In this document: piece after piece, positions 1 to 8,493 of the stretch
Position numbering within the stretch: position 1 is the first letter of the stretch
How the letters are laid out: every line of letters starts with the position of its first letter
The notes under the pieces: model-generated
The model's database searches: none
What the model saw: the letters and a program-made list of their open reading frames with translations, nothing else
Told to the model about the DNA's origin: nothing
Program-made: the position numbers and the translations under genes
Assembly (NCBI GenBank): GCA_022822065.1
Contig: JAJECI010000011.1
Span: 186,001 to 250,000 of the forward strand
DNA from: Candidatus Dadabacteria bacterium
Lineage (GTDB): Bacteria > Desulfobacterota_D > UBA1144 > Nemesobacterales > Nemesobacteraceae
DNA length: 64,000 nt
Reading direction: 5' to 3'

Positions 1-114
1 TTTCATGGTCTCGTTTTTGAGCTTTAGAAGAAGTACTTTTATTTCCTGGTCCGTCACCTCTTTTATGTATGAGCTGAGACCGGCCATCGCTTCATCTTCA
101 GAAAAGTGCGTCAT
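1..114 (-). CDS. Unknown protein, N-terminal fragment cut by the window edge
   Basis: An open frame on the minus strand begins with ATG at 112-114 and stays open to base 1, giving the first 38 residues, starting MTHFSEDEAM and rich in Lys, Leu and Glu. No family can be recognised from so short a piece. It is divergent from mrcA, with about 90 bp between the two starts. No clear ribosome binding site lies in front of the ATG, so the start and even the reality of the gene are uncertain. Confidence 0.4.
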   Translation of the reverse strand, partial: MTHFSEDEAMAGLSSYIKEVTDQEIKVLLLKLKNETMK

Positions 115-141
115 TGGCTTAATTCTCGATTAAGATAACCC

Positions 142-168
142 AAAAAGGTTTTTTAAGGTAACCTTTTT
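142..168. promoter_or_regulatory. Inverted repeat between divergent genes
   Basis: A 9-bp perfect inverted repeat (arms 142-150 and 160-168, 9-nt spacer) sits between the divergent partial gene and mrcA. The arms are A/T-rich with a GG/CC core. It could be an operator or a weak hairpin. Its position upstream of both starts argues against a terminator for either gene. Confidence 0.3.
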
Positions 169-207
169 TCAAATTGATTTCCATGGGAATTATAACCCTC
201 AACGCAG

Positions 208-2808
208 ATGAATCTTAATAGAGGAATCAATCTGGCGGGCAAAGACCCCAGCAAGTTTCTCCGTTTCCATTTCCTGGTGCCCGTGACGTTTCTGTTCGCG
301 TGCCTCGGAATTCTTGCCGTCTACCTGTACTTCTCAAAGGACCTCCCCGACCTGCGTGATCTCACAAGATACCAGCCTCCTATTCTAAACGAGTTCTATT
401 CGTCCGAAGGGGAGCTGATAGCGCAGTCCGGGCTTGAGAGAAGAGCGCTTGTAAATCTCGAGGGGATACCCCCTTACGTGGTAAACGCTTTCATAGCGGT
501 AGAGGACAGGAGGTTCTACCAGCACAGGGGCGTGGACGCGAAAAGCGTTGTGAGAGCCCTTTATCAGAACCTGGTCATGGGAAGAATCGTTTCCGGCGGA
601 AGCACCATTACGCAGCAGATAACCAAGAACCTCATTCTGGGTCCCGAAAAGGCCTACAGCAGAAAAATAAAGGAAGCCATTCTCTCTTACAGGATAGAAA
701 AGAATCTCTCCAAGGACGAAATACTCTACCTCTACCTCAACCACATATATCTTGCCGACGGCATCTACGGGGTTGAGATGGCCAGCCGGAATTACTTCGG
801 AAAGTCGGCAAAAGACATAAACATAGCCGAAGCGTGCCTGCTGGCGGGGATTCCGCGAAGGCCGGAACTGTATTCGCCCAGAGTCAATCCCTCAAACTCG
901 CTCAAAAGGCAGAAGACCGTGATAAACATAATGCACGATCAGGAATTCATAACCGACCGCGAGCGGCTGGAAGCCCTCGCGTATGAGATAAAAATCGTTC
1001 CGAAACGGGAGCCGAGAGGAGAGTACGTAGCCCCTTATTTTATTGAATACGTGAGGGACTATCTCGAGAGGAAAGTTGGCAGGAAGGCCTATGAAAAGGG
1101 CGGTTACAAGGTTTACACGACCCTCGACATGGATCTTAACCTCGTGGCCTACAGGGCCCTTCGCAGGGGAATACGCAACACTGAGAAAAGACAGGGCAGG
1201 ACCAGGTTCACCATCGCCAGGCTCAGAACCACCGAGAAGATCGAGGAATTCAAAAAACAGCAGCGCCACCTTACCCTTCAGGACGGAAGAACCTACAGGG
1301 GGGTCGTAACCGTGATAGGAGACATAGATGAGAGGACTTCTTTTGCGACCGTCGAAGTCGGCGGCGAGAAGCGAAGACTAAGCTACATAGTTGATCCGGA
1401 GCGGTATATTCCGCCCCCGCAGGGCAAGTATCTTCTTCCCGAGAAGTTGCTGATAGGGGACGTTATAAAGGTCAGGGTCTCCGTAAGCGACGATAAGGTA
1501 ACCGACATGGTTCCCCTGTTTTGGCCGCAGACCCAGGGAGCTTTGCTCTCCCTCGACACCAGGGGCAACGTTATCTCAATGGTAGGCGGATATGATTTCG
1601 GACTCTCGAAATTCAACCGGGCGATTCAGGCTAAAAGGCAGCCGGGCTCCGCGTTCAAGCCTTTTCTCTACTCGGCGGCCATAGACAAGGGATATACGCA
1701 GACGAGCAAACTTCTTGACGTGCCGATTATCGTGGATGACTGGGTTCCGGAGAATTACGACGAGGAATACATGGGGTCTATTTTCTTCAGGGAGTCCCTC
1801 GTTAACTCGAGGAACCTTTCTTCGATCAGGCTTATCATGGATGTAGACCCGGAGTATGTCGCGCGTTATTCCAGATACTTCGGCTTTAAATCCAGAATCG
1901 GTCCTTATCCGTCGCTTGCCTTGGGAAGCTCGGAGGTGACTCTGCTGGAGCTGACCAACGCGTATTCCATTTTTGCGAATCTGGGAATATACAGAAAGCC
2001 GAATTTCATACTCAGGATTTATGACAGGAACGGAAGTCTCATCGAGGACAACACGGGAGAGATGTACCTTCGGTACGAGAAGAAACTGAAGCGAAAAGAG
2101 GGTAAAGAGGGAGCCGATGGGTCGGAGCGATGGGATTACCGGGAGCGGGCTCTGACTCAGTCACAGGACGGCGGGTCGCAGTTTCTCGGCCTTTTCGCCG
2201 AAGAGCAGAGGGATTTTCTTACCTCCGCGGAATTTAGGTTTCTCATCAAAAAAGTCCCCATTCACTACTTCGGTGAAACGGGAGGCTTTGACAGGGTTAT
2301 AAGTCCCGAGACGGCCTATATAATGACTGACATAATGAGGGCCGTTATCGCGGAGGGAACGGGAGTGCTTGCCAACCCGCTTAACTCCAAGGCGAGAATC
2401 GCGGGCAAGACCGGAACCACAAATGATTATACCGACGCGTGGTTCATAGGATACAGCCCGATGGTCATAACCGGGGTGTGGGTTGGAAAGGACGATAATA
2501 CCTCGCTTGGAGACAAGGAGTCGGGGTCCTCGGCCGCCGTTCCCGTATGGAAGGAGTTCATGAGCAAGGCGCTTGACAAATACAATGATCGCACGGAATT
2601 CGAGATTCCACCCGGCATAAGGATCGTGAACACTCCATTGGGGGAAGTTTCTTACAAGGTCAAACCGAGCATGTCCAAGGGCGAGGTGCTCTCAGGGTTG
2701 AGGGTGATGGTGGGATCTTCGGAAAAGAAAGCGGATGAATTAGAGGATTACGATTACAAGATAGATTCTCTTTTCAGGGGGAATGAGGAAGATGATGATG
2801 AATGGTGA
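208..2808 (+). CDS. mrcA: Penicillin-binding protein 1A (transglycosylase/transpeptidase)
   Basis: Class A PBP that polymerises lipid II into glycan strands and cross-links the peptides at the periplasmic face of the inner membrane. An N-terminal membrane anchor lies at about residues 20-42. The GT51 transglycosylase follows, with catalytic Glu99 in EDRRFYQHRG and the SGGSTITQQ motif. The transpeptidase has SAFK (Ser481), SRN (Ser534) and KTG (Lys734). At 866 residues it has normal length, and the region between the domains matches the extra OB-like insert of PBP1A. It is convergent with purU. The start is the first ATG of the frame; the ribosome site is weak. Confidence 0.96.
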   Translation: MNLNRGINLAGKDPSKFLRFHFLVPVTFLFACLGILAVYLYFSKDLPDLRDLTRYQPPILNEFYSSEGELIAQSGLERRALVNLEGIPPYVVNAFIAVEDRRFYQHRGVDAKSVVRALYQNLVMGRIVSGGSTITQQITKNLILGPEKAYSRKIKEAILSYRIEKNLSKDEILYLYLNHIYLADGIYGVEMASRNYFGKSAKDINIAEACLLAGIPRRPELYSPRVNPSNSLKRQKTVINIMHDQEFITDRERLEALAYEIKIVPKREPRGEYVAPYFIEYVRDYLERKVGRKAYEKGGYKVYTTLDMDLNLVAYRALRRGIRNTEKRQGRTRFTIARLRTTEKIEEFKKQQRHLTLQDGRTYRGVVTVIGDIDERTSFATVEVGGEKRRLSYIVDPERYIPPPQGKYLLPEKLLIGDVIKVRVSVSDDKVTDMVPLFWPQTQGALLSLDTRGNVISMVGGYDFGLSKFNRAIQAKRQPGSAFKPFLYSAAIDKGYTQTSKLLDVPIIVDDWVPENYDEEYMGSIFFRESLVNSRNLSSIRLIMDVDPEYVARYSRYFGFKSRIGPYPSLALGSSEVTLLELTNAYSIFANLGIYRKPNFILRIYDRNGSLIEDNTGEMYLRYEKKLKRKEGKEGADGSERWDYRERALTQSQDGGSQFLGLFAEEQRDFLTSAEFRFLIKKVPIHYFGETGGFDRVISPETAYIMTDIMRAVIAEGTGVLANPLNSKARIAGKTGTTNDYTDAWFIGYSPMVITGVWVGKDDNTSLGDKESGSSAAVPVWKEFMSKALDKYNDRTEFEIPPGIRIVNTPLGEVSYKVKPSMSKGEVLSGLRVMVGSSEKKADELEDYDYKIDSLFRGNEEDDDEW

Positions 2809-2860
2809 GCGGAACTCGGGAAACAGAGAAACGGTTGAAAGTTCGAGAGGGCTTCACGAG

Positions 2861-3730
2861 TCATTTATTGAACACTACCGTTCTGTTTTTATATATCAGA
2901 ATTTCTCTGTTGATGTGGGACCAGATCGCTTTTGAAAGAACCTGTTTCTCTAGGTCTTCTCCCTTTCTCAGCAAGTCTTCCACGGAATCGTTGTAGTTTA
3001 CCCGTATTACGTCCTGCTCTATTATGGGTCCCGAATCCAACTCCTCGGTTACGTAATGACTCGTCGCCCCGACGATCTTGACACCTCTTTTGTAGGCGTT
3101 GTGGTAGGGACGTGCTCCGGGAAAGGCGGGGAGGAAGGAATGGTGAATGTTAATTATCTTGTTTTTGTAGTGTGAGACAAAATTCTCGCTAAGTATCTGC
3201 ATGTACCTGGCAAGCACTATGAAATCCACGTTATAGTCAGCGAGAAGATTAAGCTGACTGGCTTCCACTTCCTCTTTGTTATCTTCTACATTGTTGAACA
3301 CATAAAAATCCATGCCGTAGCGGTCAGCAACGGGCTTGAGGTTAAGATGATTGCTCATAATGAGGGGAACTTCCACATTCCACTCCTTGACCCTTAACCT
3401 GTATATGATATCGGAGAGACAATGCGGGAGTTTTGAGACGAAAACCGCCATGCGCAGCACTTTCCCGGTGAAGAATACGTCGAATTTTAGATCGAATTCT
3501 GAAGCTACTTCCTCTTGGAACCGTTCGGAGAATTCCTCTTTGGGAATGGAAAATTTCTCCATTTCCCACTTTACACGGACAAAGGTGACCATGTCGTCCG
3601 TGTCCATGCAGTGCTGCATTTCATATATGTTACCGCCATTCTTGGATATGAAGTCGATTATTGCGCGGAGAAGACCCGGGCGGTCAGGAGAATGTGTAAG
3701 CAGTACTGCTTGTTCAGAACTTTGTGGCAT
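2861..3730 (-). CDS. purU: Formyltetrahydrofolate deformylase
   Basis: Hydrolyses 10-formyl-THF to THF and formate, supplying formate for PurT and balancing the one-carbon pool. An N-terminal ACT domain (about residues 1-80, beginning QAVLLTHSPDRPG) is followed by a formyltransferase fold. The catalytic Asn-His-Asp set is visible in NIHHSFLP and ELDSGPII. An in-frame TTG at 3742 would add four residues, but AGAAAGG touches that TTG directly, while the ATG at 3730 lies about 12 nt downstream of it, so the ATG is preferred. It is the last gene of an fmdB-like/SDR/purU run on the minus strand. Confidence 0.93.
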   Translation of the reverse strand: MPQSSEQAVLLTHSPDRPGLLRAIIDFISKNGGNIYEMQHCMDTDDMVTFVRVKWEMEKFSIPKEEFSERFQEEVASEFDLKFDVFFTGKVLRMAVFVSKLPHCLSDIIYRLRVKEWNVEVPLIMSNHLNLKPVADRYGMDFYVFNNVEDNKEEVEASQLNLLADYNVDFIVLARYMQILSENFVSHYKNKIINIHHSFLPAFPGARPYHNAYKRGVKIVGATSHYVTEELDSGPIIEQDVIRVNYNDSVEDLLRKGEDLEKQVLSKAIWSHINREILIYKNRTVVFNK

Positions 3731-3798
3731 GATCAGGACCAACCTTTCTGTGGTTAAGCAGTCATTCTACCTTAAACAAACCCCTAAAGTCCAATAAG

Positions 3799-4590
3799 CT
3801 AGAGCAGACCGCGCAACAACCCCCCGTCAACCTGGATAGTTGTTCCGGTCATATAGCTTGCTTTTTCAGAAGCGAGAAAGCAGGCTAGGGCGGCCAGTTC
3901 TTCAGGAGTTCCTATTCTTCGCAGGGGAATGTCTCTTTCCATCTCTTCTATGGCTTTTTCGTATTCAATGCCCGACTGAGCGGCCCGTTTTTCCGCAAGT
4001 GCCTTTATTCTGTCCGTGTAGATCCTTCCGGGACAGATGTTGTTCACCAAGATGTTGTATTCTGCCAGTTCGTTTGAGAGAGTCTTCGAGAAACCTATAA
4101 GCCCGGCACGGGAAGTGTTTGAGAGTATCAGTCCATCTATCGGTTGCTTAACGGCTATTGAGGTTATGTTGACTATTCTTCCCCAGTTCTGCTTCTTCAT
4201 CAGGGGAACTACTTTTTTTGCCATATGAATACCGCTTAGGAGGTTAAGCTCCAGGGCGTTCTGCCAGTCAGGTGATTCGAAGTTGTCAAAAAAGCCGAAA
4301 GGGGGACCTCCGGCGTTGTTTATCAAAATATCAATTCCACCGAACGTCTGCACCGTGGTTTCTATTACTTGGTCAACTTGTTCTTTGTTTGTTACGTCGG
4401 CCGCGGAAGCAAGGACATCCACTGTGAAATTAGTTCTTATTTCTGAAGCGGTGCGTTCTATTTCGTCTTTTGAGCGGGAAAATATGGAGAGATTTACGCC
4501 TTCATCCGCAAGAGCGGTGGCTATTGCCTTTCCGATTCCCTTGCTGGATGCCGCTACCAGGGCGACTTTTCCCTTTATGCCGAGGTCCAT
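3799..4590 (-). CDS. SDR-family oxidoreductase lacking the YxxxK pair
   Basis: Rossmann-fold short-chain dehydrogenase-like protein of 263 residues. It has an N-terminal nucleotide motif (AASSKGIG), an NNAG motif near residue 91, Ser144 and a typical C-terminal VDGG. At the position of the catalytic Tyr (13 residues after Ser144) it has Ser157, and at the Lys position it has Arg161, within SNTSRAG. This SNxxR variant occurs in an FabG-like SDR subgroup, so the protein may bind NAD(P) but use other chemistry. The substrate is unknown. It starts 3 bp after the fmdB-like gene, so the two are co-transcribed. Confidence 0.85.
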   Translation of the reverse strand: MDLGIKGKVALVAASSKGIGKAIATALADEGVNLSIFSRSKDEIERTASEIRTNFTVDVLASAADVTNKEQVDQVIETTVQTFGGIDILINNAGGPPFGFFDNFESPDWQNALELNLLSGIHMAKKVVPLMKKQNWGRIVNITSIAVKQPIDGLILSNTSRAGLIGFSKTLSNELAEYNILVNNICPGRIYTDRIKALAEKRAAQSGIEYEKAIEEMERDIPLRRIGTPEELAALACFLASEKASYMTGTTIQVDGGLLRGLL

Positions 4591-4593
4591 AAG

Positions 4594-4950
4594 TTATTTT
4601 TTCTTCTGCTTTGACTTTGCCTTTTTCGTATCGGACTTTATCGAGTCATATGTCTGGCTGGAGCCCGAAACAGCGGCCTGTTCCGTTGGAAGGGCGGGTC
4701 CCCCGGAAGAGGCGGCGGGGGTGCCTTCTGGTATATCGTGATCTTTTAGCTGCTTGGGTTCGGTTACTTTTTTCTTTCCGTAGTCGGTTTCATACCAACC
4801 CGAACCTTTCAGATGAAAAGCGGAGACAGAGATGAGTCTTTTGAGTCTTCCTCCGCATTCCTCGCACTTTCTTACAGGTTTGTCATTAAAGTCCTGCAGG
4901 ATCTCAAAGACGCTTTCACACTTTTTACATTCATATTCGTAAATAGGCAT
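4594..4950 (-). CDS. FmdB-family zinc-ribbon protein
   Basis: Small protein (118 residues) with an N-terminal zinc ribbon: MPIYEYECKKC followed by a second Cys pair in KCEECGG, then the conserved F(H)LKGSGWYETDY segment of the FmdB family. The C-terminal third is low-complexity (Pro/Ala/Ser) and ends in a Lys-rich tail. FmdB proteins are proposed to be regulatory, but no firm function is known. It is the first gene of the run leading into the SDR and purU, preceded by 250 bp without a gene. Confidence 0.88.
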   Translation of the reverse strand: MPIYEYECKKCESVFEILQDFNDKPVRKCEECGGRLKRLISVSAFHLKGSGWYETDYGKKKVTEPKQLKDHDIPEGTPAASSGGPALPTEQAAVSGSSQTYDSIKSDTKKAKSKQKKK

Positions 4951-5203
4951 GGCTTATAAAATCTCCCATGTTTCCAGAAAATCATCCGGACATATGAGAA
5001 AAAATCAAGCGTACCGGCAAAATAGGGCGCTTATCGGCTGATCCCCGCTAATTCTCTCGGATTTGTCCATGGATTTATATAAGTTTACATAATATACATT
5101 ATCGGACGTTGGATATTTCTGCTGAGAAAGTCGGAATAGAGGATCATTTAGGGTGTATTTACAAGTAATCAAAGGGATTTAGAAACAAAAGCTTATAGAT
5201 TCT

Positions 5204-5827
5204 CTAGACAATGATAACTATTGCTCTTCCTGGGCCATGAACTCCCAGCGTAAGGTTAAGTTCTATGTCGGCCGTCCTGCTCGGCCCGGTTATAAAAGAA
5301 ATACACGAGCACAGTTTATCATAATTTTCATGAGACTCTCCTAGCTTTGCAAACAGAGCGTGAATGTTAGGAACTATAGTTTCCTTTTCAAGTATCGCGA
5401 TATGTACGGGAGGTAGAAGCGAAGTAAGTCTCGGCTGCTCCGGACCGGACAGCAAGACTAAAGTTCCCGTGTCAGCAATAGCGAAATCAGCCCCCGTTAT
5501 TCCTATATCCGCGCTTGCGAGATCGGTTTCAGAGGTAAATTCAAGTGATTTCAGGGAGTTCATGTTCCAGAAAGAAACCGACTGGGCACCAAGCTCCCGG
5601 ATAAGCTCGTTTATTTTCCCAGTTAGGCTCTCTTTTTCTCCGAGAAGATGAACTTCACCAGATACCATTTCAAAATTTGCGATAAAATCGTCCTGCAACT
5701 TACTTTGATCAATGGACAATTGAGGATCTAGAAACACTCTTTCAGTACTTCTACTCATTTTCTTGTCCTCTCTTATAGCAGAACTTAAGTTTTGTAGTAT
5801 AAGTGCCTTTGATTCTTTAGAATTCAT
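5204..5827 (-). CDS. lutC: L-lactate utilisation protein LutC
   Basis: LUD-domain protein, third subunit of the LutABC iron-sulfur L-lactate oxidation complex. The core motifs GITGADFAIADTGTLVL and ITGPSRTADIE are visible. The ATG at 5825-5827 overlaps the LutB stop as ATGA, so the longer frame reaching 5920 is rejected; the chosen product has 207 residues. Translation is probably coupled to lutB. It ends the lutABC operon, with a 250-bp gap before the next gene on the same strand. Confidence 0.93.
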   Translation of the reverse strand: MNSKESKALILQNLSSAIREDKKMSRSTERVFLDPQLSIDQSKLQDDFIANFEMVSGEVHLLGEKESLTGKINELIRELGAQSVSFWNMNSLKSLEFTSETDLASADIGITGADFAIADTGTLVLLSGPEQPRLTSLLPPVHIAILEKETIVPNIHALFAKLGESHENYDKLCSCISFITGPSRTADIELNLTLGVHGPGRAIVIIV

Positions 5828-7266
5828 TTTGTTATTCCGCTTTTGCCGTGGTATTTCTCCTTCCACCTCTTTCTGAAGGGTTTTCTCGAGAAGGCGGGAA
5901 AGTTCTTTTCTTTCGTCCACTTTGAAAAAGGATATGGAAGCCCTCTTAATTCATTATCTTTTTGGTAGAAATACTGCAGGAAGACCATCGTTTTTCCTAC
6001 AAAGCCGTAGTAAAATGGCCTACTGAAGACGAAACTCCAGAGCTGAAAGGCAATTTTCTCCATAAATCCCGGCAGATCCGCCTTTTCCTTGGTTTTCTCC
6101 ACTACTTTCTGCCTCAGAGAGAGAAGAACATGGGGAAAATCGATCTTTACAGGGCACACATCCCTGCAGGCTCCGCAAAGAGAAGACGCAAACGGCAGAT
6201 CCGCGGTTTTTTCCGGATCGTTTAGCTGCGGAGTTATTATCGCCCCTATCGGTCCCGAATAAACCCATCCGTAACTGTGCCCCCCAACCTGCCTGTAAAC
6301 CGGGCATATGTTTATGCAGGCTCCGCATCTTATGCAGTAAAGCGATTCCCTGGTTTCCTCTGATTTCGCGATATCGCTTCTTCCGTTATCAACAAAAACC
6401 AGGTGGAACTGCCGGGGGCCGTCGCTCTCCCCTTCCCTCCTGGGGCCCGTTATGAGAGAAACATAGGTGGAGGATTTCTGACCCGTAGCGCTTCTCGCCA
6501 GCAGGCTGAGAAAGATTGAGAGCTGCTCGAACCTGGGGACGATCTTCTCTATTCCCATGATGGCCACGTGTATATCCGGGAACGTGGTCGCGAGTCTGGC
6601 GTTACCCTCGTTTTCGACTATTGCTATGGTCCCTGTCTCAGCCACGGCGAAGTTCACCCCGGAAATACCCATGTCGGCCGAGAGAAACTTCTCTCTCAGC
6701 TCTTTTCTCGCTATGTTTGTGAGTTTCTGCGGTTCTTCATACTCCGGCACGCCGAATTTCTCGGAGAAAAGCTTTGATATGTCTTCCTTGGTCTTGTGGA
6801 TCGCGGGGGTGATTATGTGGAAAGGATGATCGTCACAGAGCTGTACTATGTACTCTCCGAGGTCCGTTTCCACCGTGTTTATCCCGTTTGATATAAGGTG
6901 TTTGTTAAGTTCTATTTCCTCTGTGGCCATCGATTTGCTTTTCACCACGTTTCTGACGTTGTTTTTCCTGGCTATATCGACCACTATCGCGGAGGCTTCT
7001 TCGGCGTCTTTTGCCCAGTGCACCTTGCCCCCTACCCTGGTAACGCTTTTTTCAAGTTCCAGAAGATAGCTGTCCAGGTTCTCGATTACTTCTTCTTTTA
7101 TCCCCCTGGCTTCAGACCTGAGCTCTTCCCACTCGGAAACCTCGCTTACCGCTTTTTTCCTAGAGCTTCTTGATCTGTCGGTGAAATTCACAAGAGCTTT
7201 TTTCAGTTTGGGGTCCCCGAGGGCTTCCACGGAGTTTTTCTTGAAATCTATGCGTTCGGTAATCAT
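5824..7266 (-). CDS. lutB: L-lactate oxidation iron-sulfur protein LutB
   Basis: 480-residue fusion of an N-terminal LUD domain (GISGVNFAVAETGTIAI, ITGPRREGESDGPR) and a C-terminal double [4Fe-4S] ferredoxin region. The cluster motifs are CIRCGACINICP near residue 309 and CGACRDVCP near residue 362. With LutA and LutC it oxidises L-lactate to pyruvate in the cytoplasm, passing electrons onward. Its ATG overlaps the lutA stop by 4 bp and its stop overlaps the lutC start, giving a tight operon. Confidence 0.95.
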   Translation of the reverse strand: MITERIDFKKNSVEALGDPKLKKALVNFTDRSRSSRKKAVSEVSEWEELRSEARGIKEEVIENLDSYLLELEKSVTRVGGKVHWAKDAEEASAIVVDIARKNNVRNVVKSKSMATEEIELNKHLISNGINTVETDLGEYIVQLCDDHPFHIITPAIHKTKEDISKLFSEKFGVPEYEEPQKLTNIARKELREKFLSADMGISGVNFAVAETGTIAIVENEGNARLATTFPDIHVAIMGIEKIVPRFEQLSIFLSLLARSATGQKSSTYVSLITGPRREGESDGPRQFHLVFVDNGRSDIAKSEETRESLYCIRCGACINICPVYRQVGGHSYGWVYSGPIGAIITPQLNDPEKTADLPFASSLCGACRDVCPVKIDFPHVLLSLRQKVVEKTKEKADLPGFMEKIAFQLWSFVFSRPFYYGFVGKTMVFLQYFYQKDNELRGLPYPFSKWTKEKNFPAFSRKPFRKRWKEKYHGKSGITK

Positions 7267-8015
7267 TTAGAATCCTCAAAAGCAATGAGCTCGGCCAGAT
7301 GAAGCACCTTTACGGGCAGTTTCTTTCTGGATACAAGCCCCTTTATGTTCATAAGGCACCCCATATCTGTTGAAACCACGGCATCTGCGCCTGAATTTAA
7401 GATTGAATCCGTTTTTTCCTGGAGCATGGACTTCGATACTTCCGGATACTTGATGGAAAAAGTTCCTCCAAAACCGCAGCAGGCATCCGCCATCTCCATT
7501 TCAATCAGGTCAACTCCGTTTAGGGATTTGATAAGTTCCCGGGGCTGAGAGCTTATCCCGAGTTCTCGAAGCGCGTGGCAGGAATCGTGAAACGTGACCC
7601 TGCCCCTGTATGCGGAGTTAAGACTGAGAGCCTCTTTTCTCTGGAAAACAAATTCGGAGAACTCATAGATGTTGGATGAGATCTTCTCCACGCGGGACAG
7701 AGCTTCAGGGTCATTACGGAAAAGCTCCGTGTAGTAGTTTTTTACCATGGACACGCATGAACCCGAGGGACACACAATCGCTTCATCCGAGTCACCAAAG
7801 ACATCGAGGAAGTGACAGGCGACTTTCTCGGCTTCTTCTCTGTGACCGGAGTTAAATGCGGGCTGTCCGCAGCATGTCTGGTTTTGCGGAAATTCAATTT
7901 CAAGCCCCATGCCGGAGAGAACTCTCAGCATCGCTTCTCCTACTTCGGGAAAAAAGTTGTCTACGAGGCAACTTATGAAAAGACGGACCCTCTTTTCTTT
8001 TTTGGGCGAGTTCAT
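7263..8015 (-). CDS. lutA: L-lactate oxidation iron-sulfur protein LutA
   Basis: CCG-domain protein with two copies of the cysteine-rich motif: CCGQPAFNSG near residue 48 and CCGFGGTF near residue 181. This is the heterodisulfide-reductase-type domain of LutA/GlcF proteins. First gene of lutABC. An in-frame TTG at 8036 exists, but GGAG lies about 15 nt before the ATG at 8015 and the family N-terminus (RVRLFISCLVDNFFPEVG) begins shortly after it, so the ATG is chosen. It is divergent from the HIT gene. Confidence 0.92.
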   Translation of the reverse strand: MNSPKKEKRVRLFISCLVDNFFPEVGEAMLRVLSGMGLEIEFPQNQTCCGQPAFNSGHREEAEKVACHFLDVFGDSDEAIVCPSGSCVSMVKNYYTELFRNDPEALSRVEKISSNIYEFSEFVFQRKEALSLNSAYRGRVTFHDSCHALRELGISSQPRELIKSLNGVDLIEMEMADACCGFGGTFSIKYPEVSKSMLQEKTDSILNSGADAVVSTDMGCLMNIKGLVSRKKLPVKVLHLAELIAFEDSK

Positions 8016-8124
8016 GTCTATATAAGATAACTCCAACCTGTCGGATTTCTACAAACCGTCGACTATCAAAAAGTCTGGTAAGGGATTTTTGACATCACAA
8101 CGGAGTTAATGGAGAATCACAGGC

Positions 8125-8466
8125 ATGAGCACGATTTTCACACAGATAATAAACCGAGAAATTCCGGCCGATATAGTATATGAAGACGAATTCTGTCTAG
8201 CCTTCAGGGATATAAATCCCCAAGCTCCTGTTCATGTCCTTCTCATACCGAAAAAGGAAATAGTTTCGATGGCGACCGTTGAGACCGAAGATCAGACGGT
8301 TCTGGGACATCTTATGGTTAAGGCTTCGGAAATAGCCTCAATGCTCGGCCTTAGTGAGAGCGGATACAGGCTTGTAGTAAACACGAACGAGGATGCGGGA
8401 CAAAGCGTTTTTCACCTGCACATGCATATTCTCGGCGGAAGGAAACTCACCTGGCCTCCGGGGTAA
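8125..8466 (+). CDS. HIT-family purine phosphoramidase (HinT-like)
   Basis: 113-residue histidine-triad protein. It begins STIFTQIINREIPADIVYED, as in HinT/YcfF proteins, and carries the catalytic HLHMHILGG motif near the C-terminus. Such enzymes hydrolyse adenosine 5'-phosphoramidates and lysyl-AMP released from aminoacyl-tRNA synthetases. It faces away from lutA and converges on ileS, whose stop lies 28 bp downstream. Confidence 0.93.
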   Translation: MSTIFTQIINREIPADIVYEDEFCLAFRDINPQAPVHVLLIPKKEIVSMATVETEDQTVLGHLMVKASEIASMLGLSESGYRLVVNTNEDAGQSVFHLHMHILGGRKLTWPPG

Positions 8467-8493
8467 TTTCATACGCTCCGAGCCGTTAACGGA

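Noticed and set aside
5828-5920. Longer N-terminus for LutC
   Set aside because: It would overlap lutB by about 95 bp; the ATGA stop/start overlap gives a better start.
8089-8117. TTGACA upstream of the HIT gene as a promoter
   Set aside because: The hexamer at 17-bp spacing (GAGAAT) is poor and would put the start almost at the ATG.
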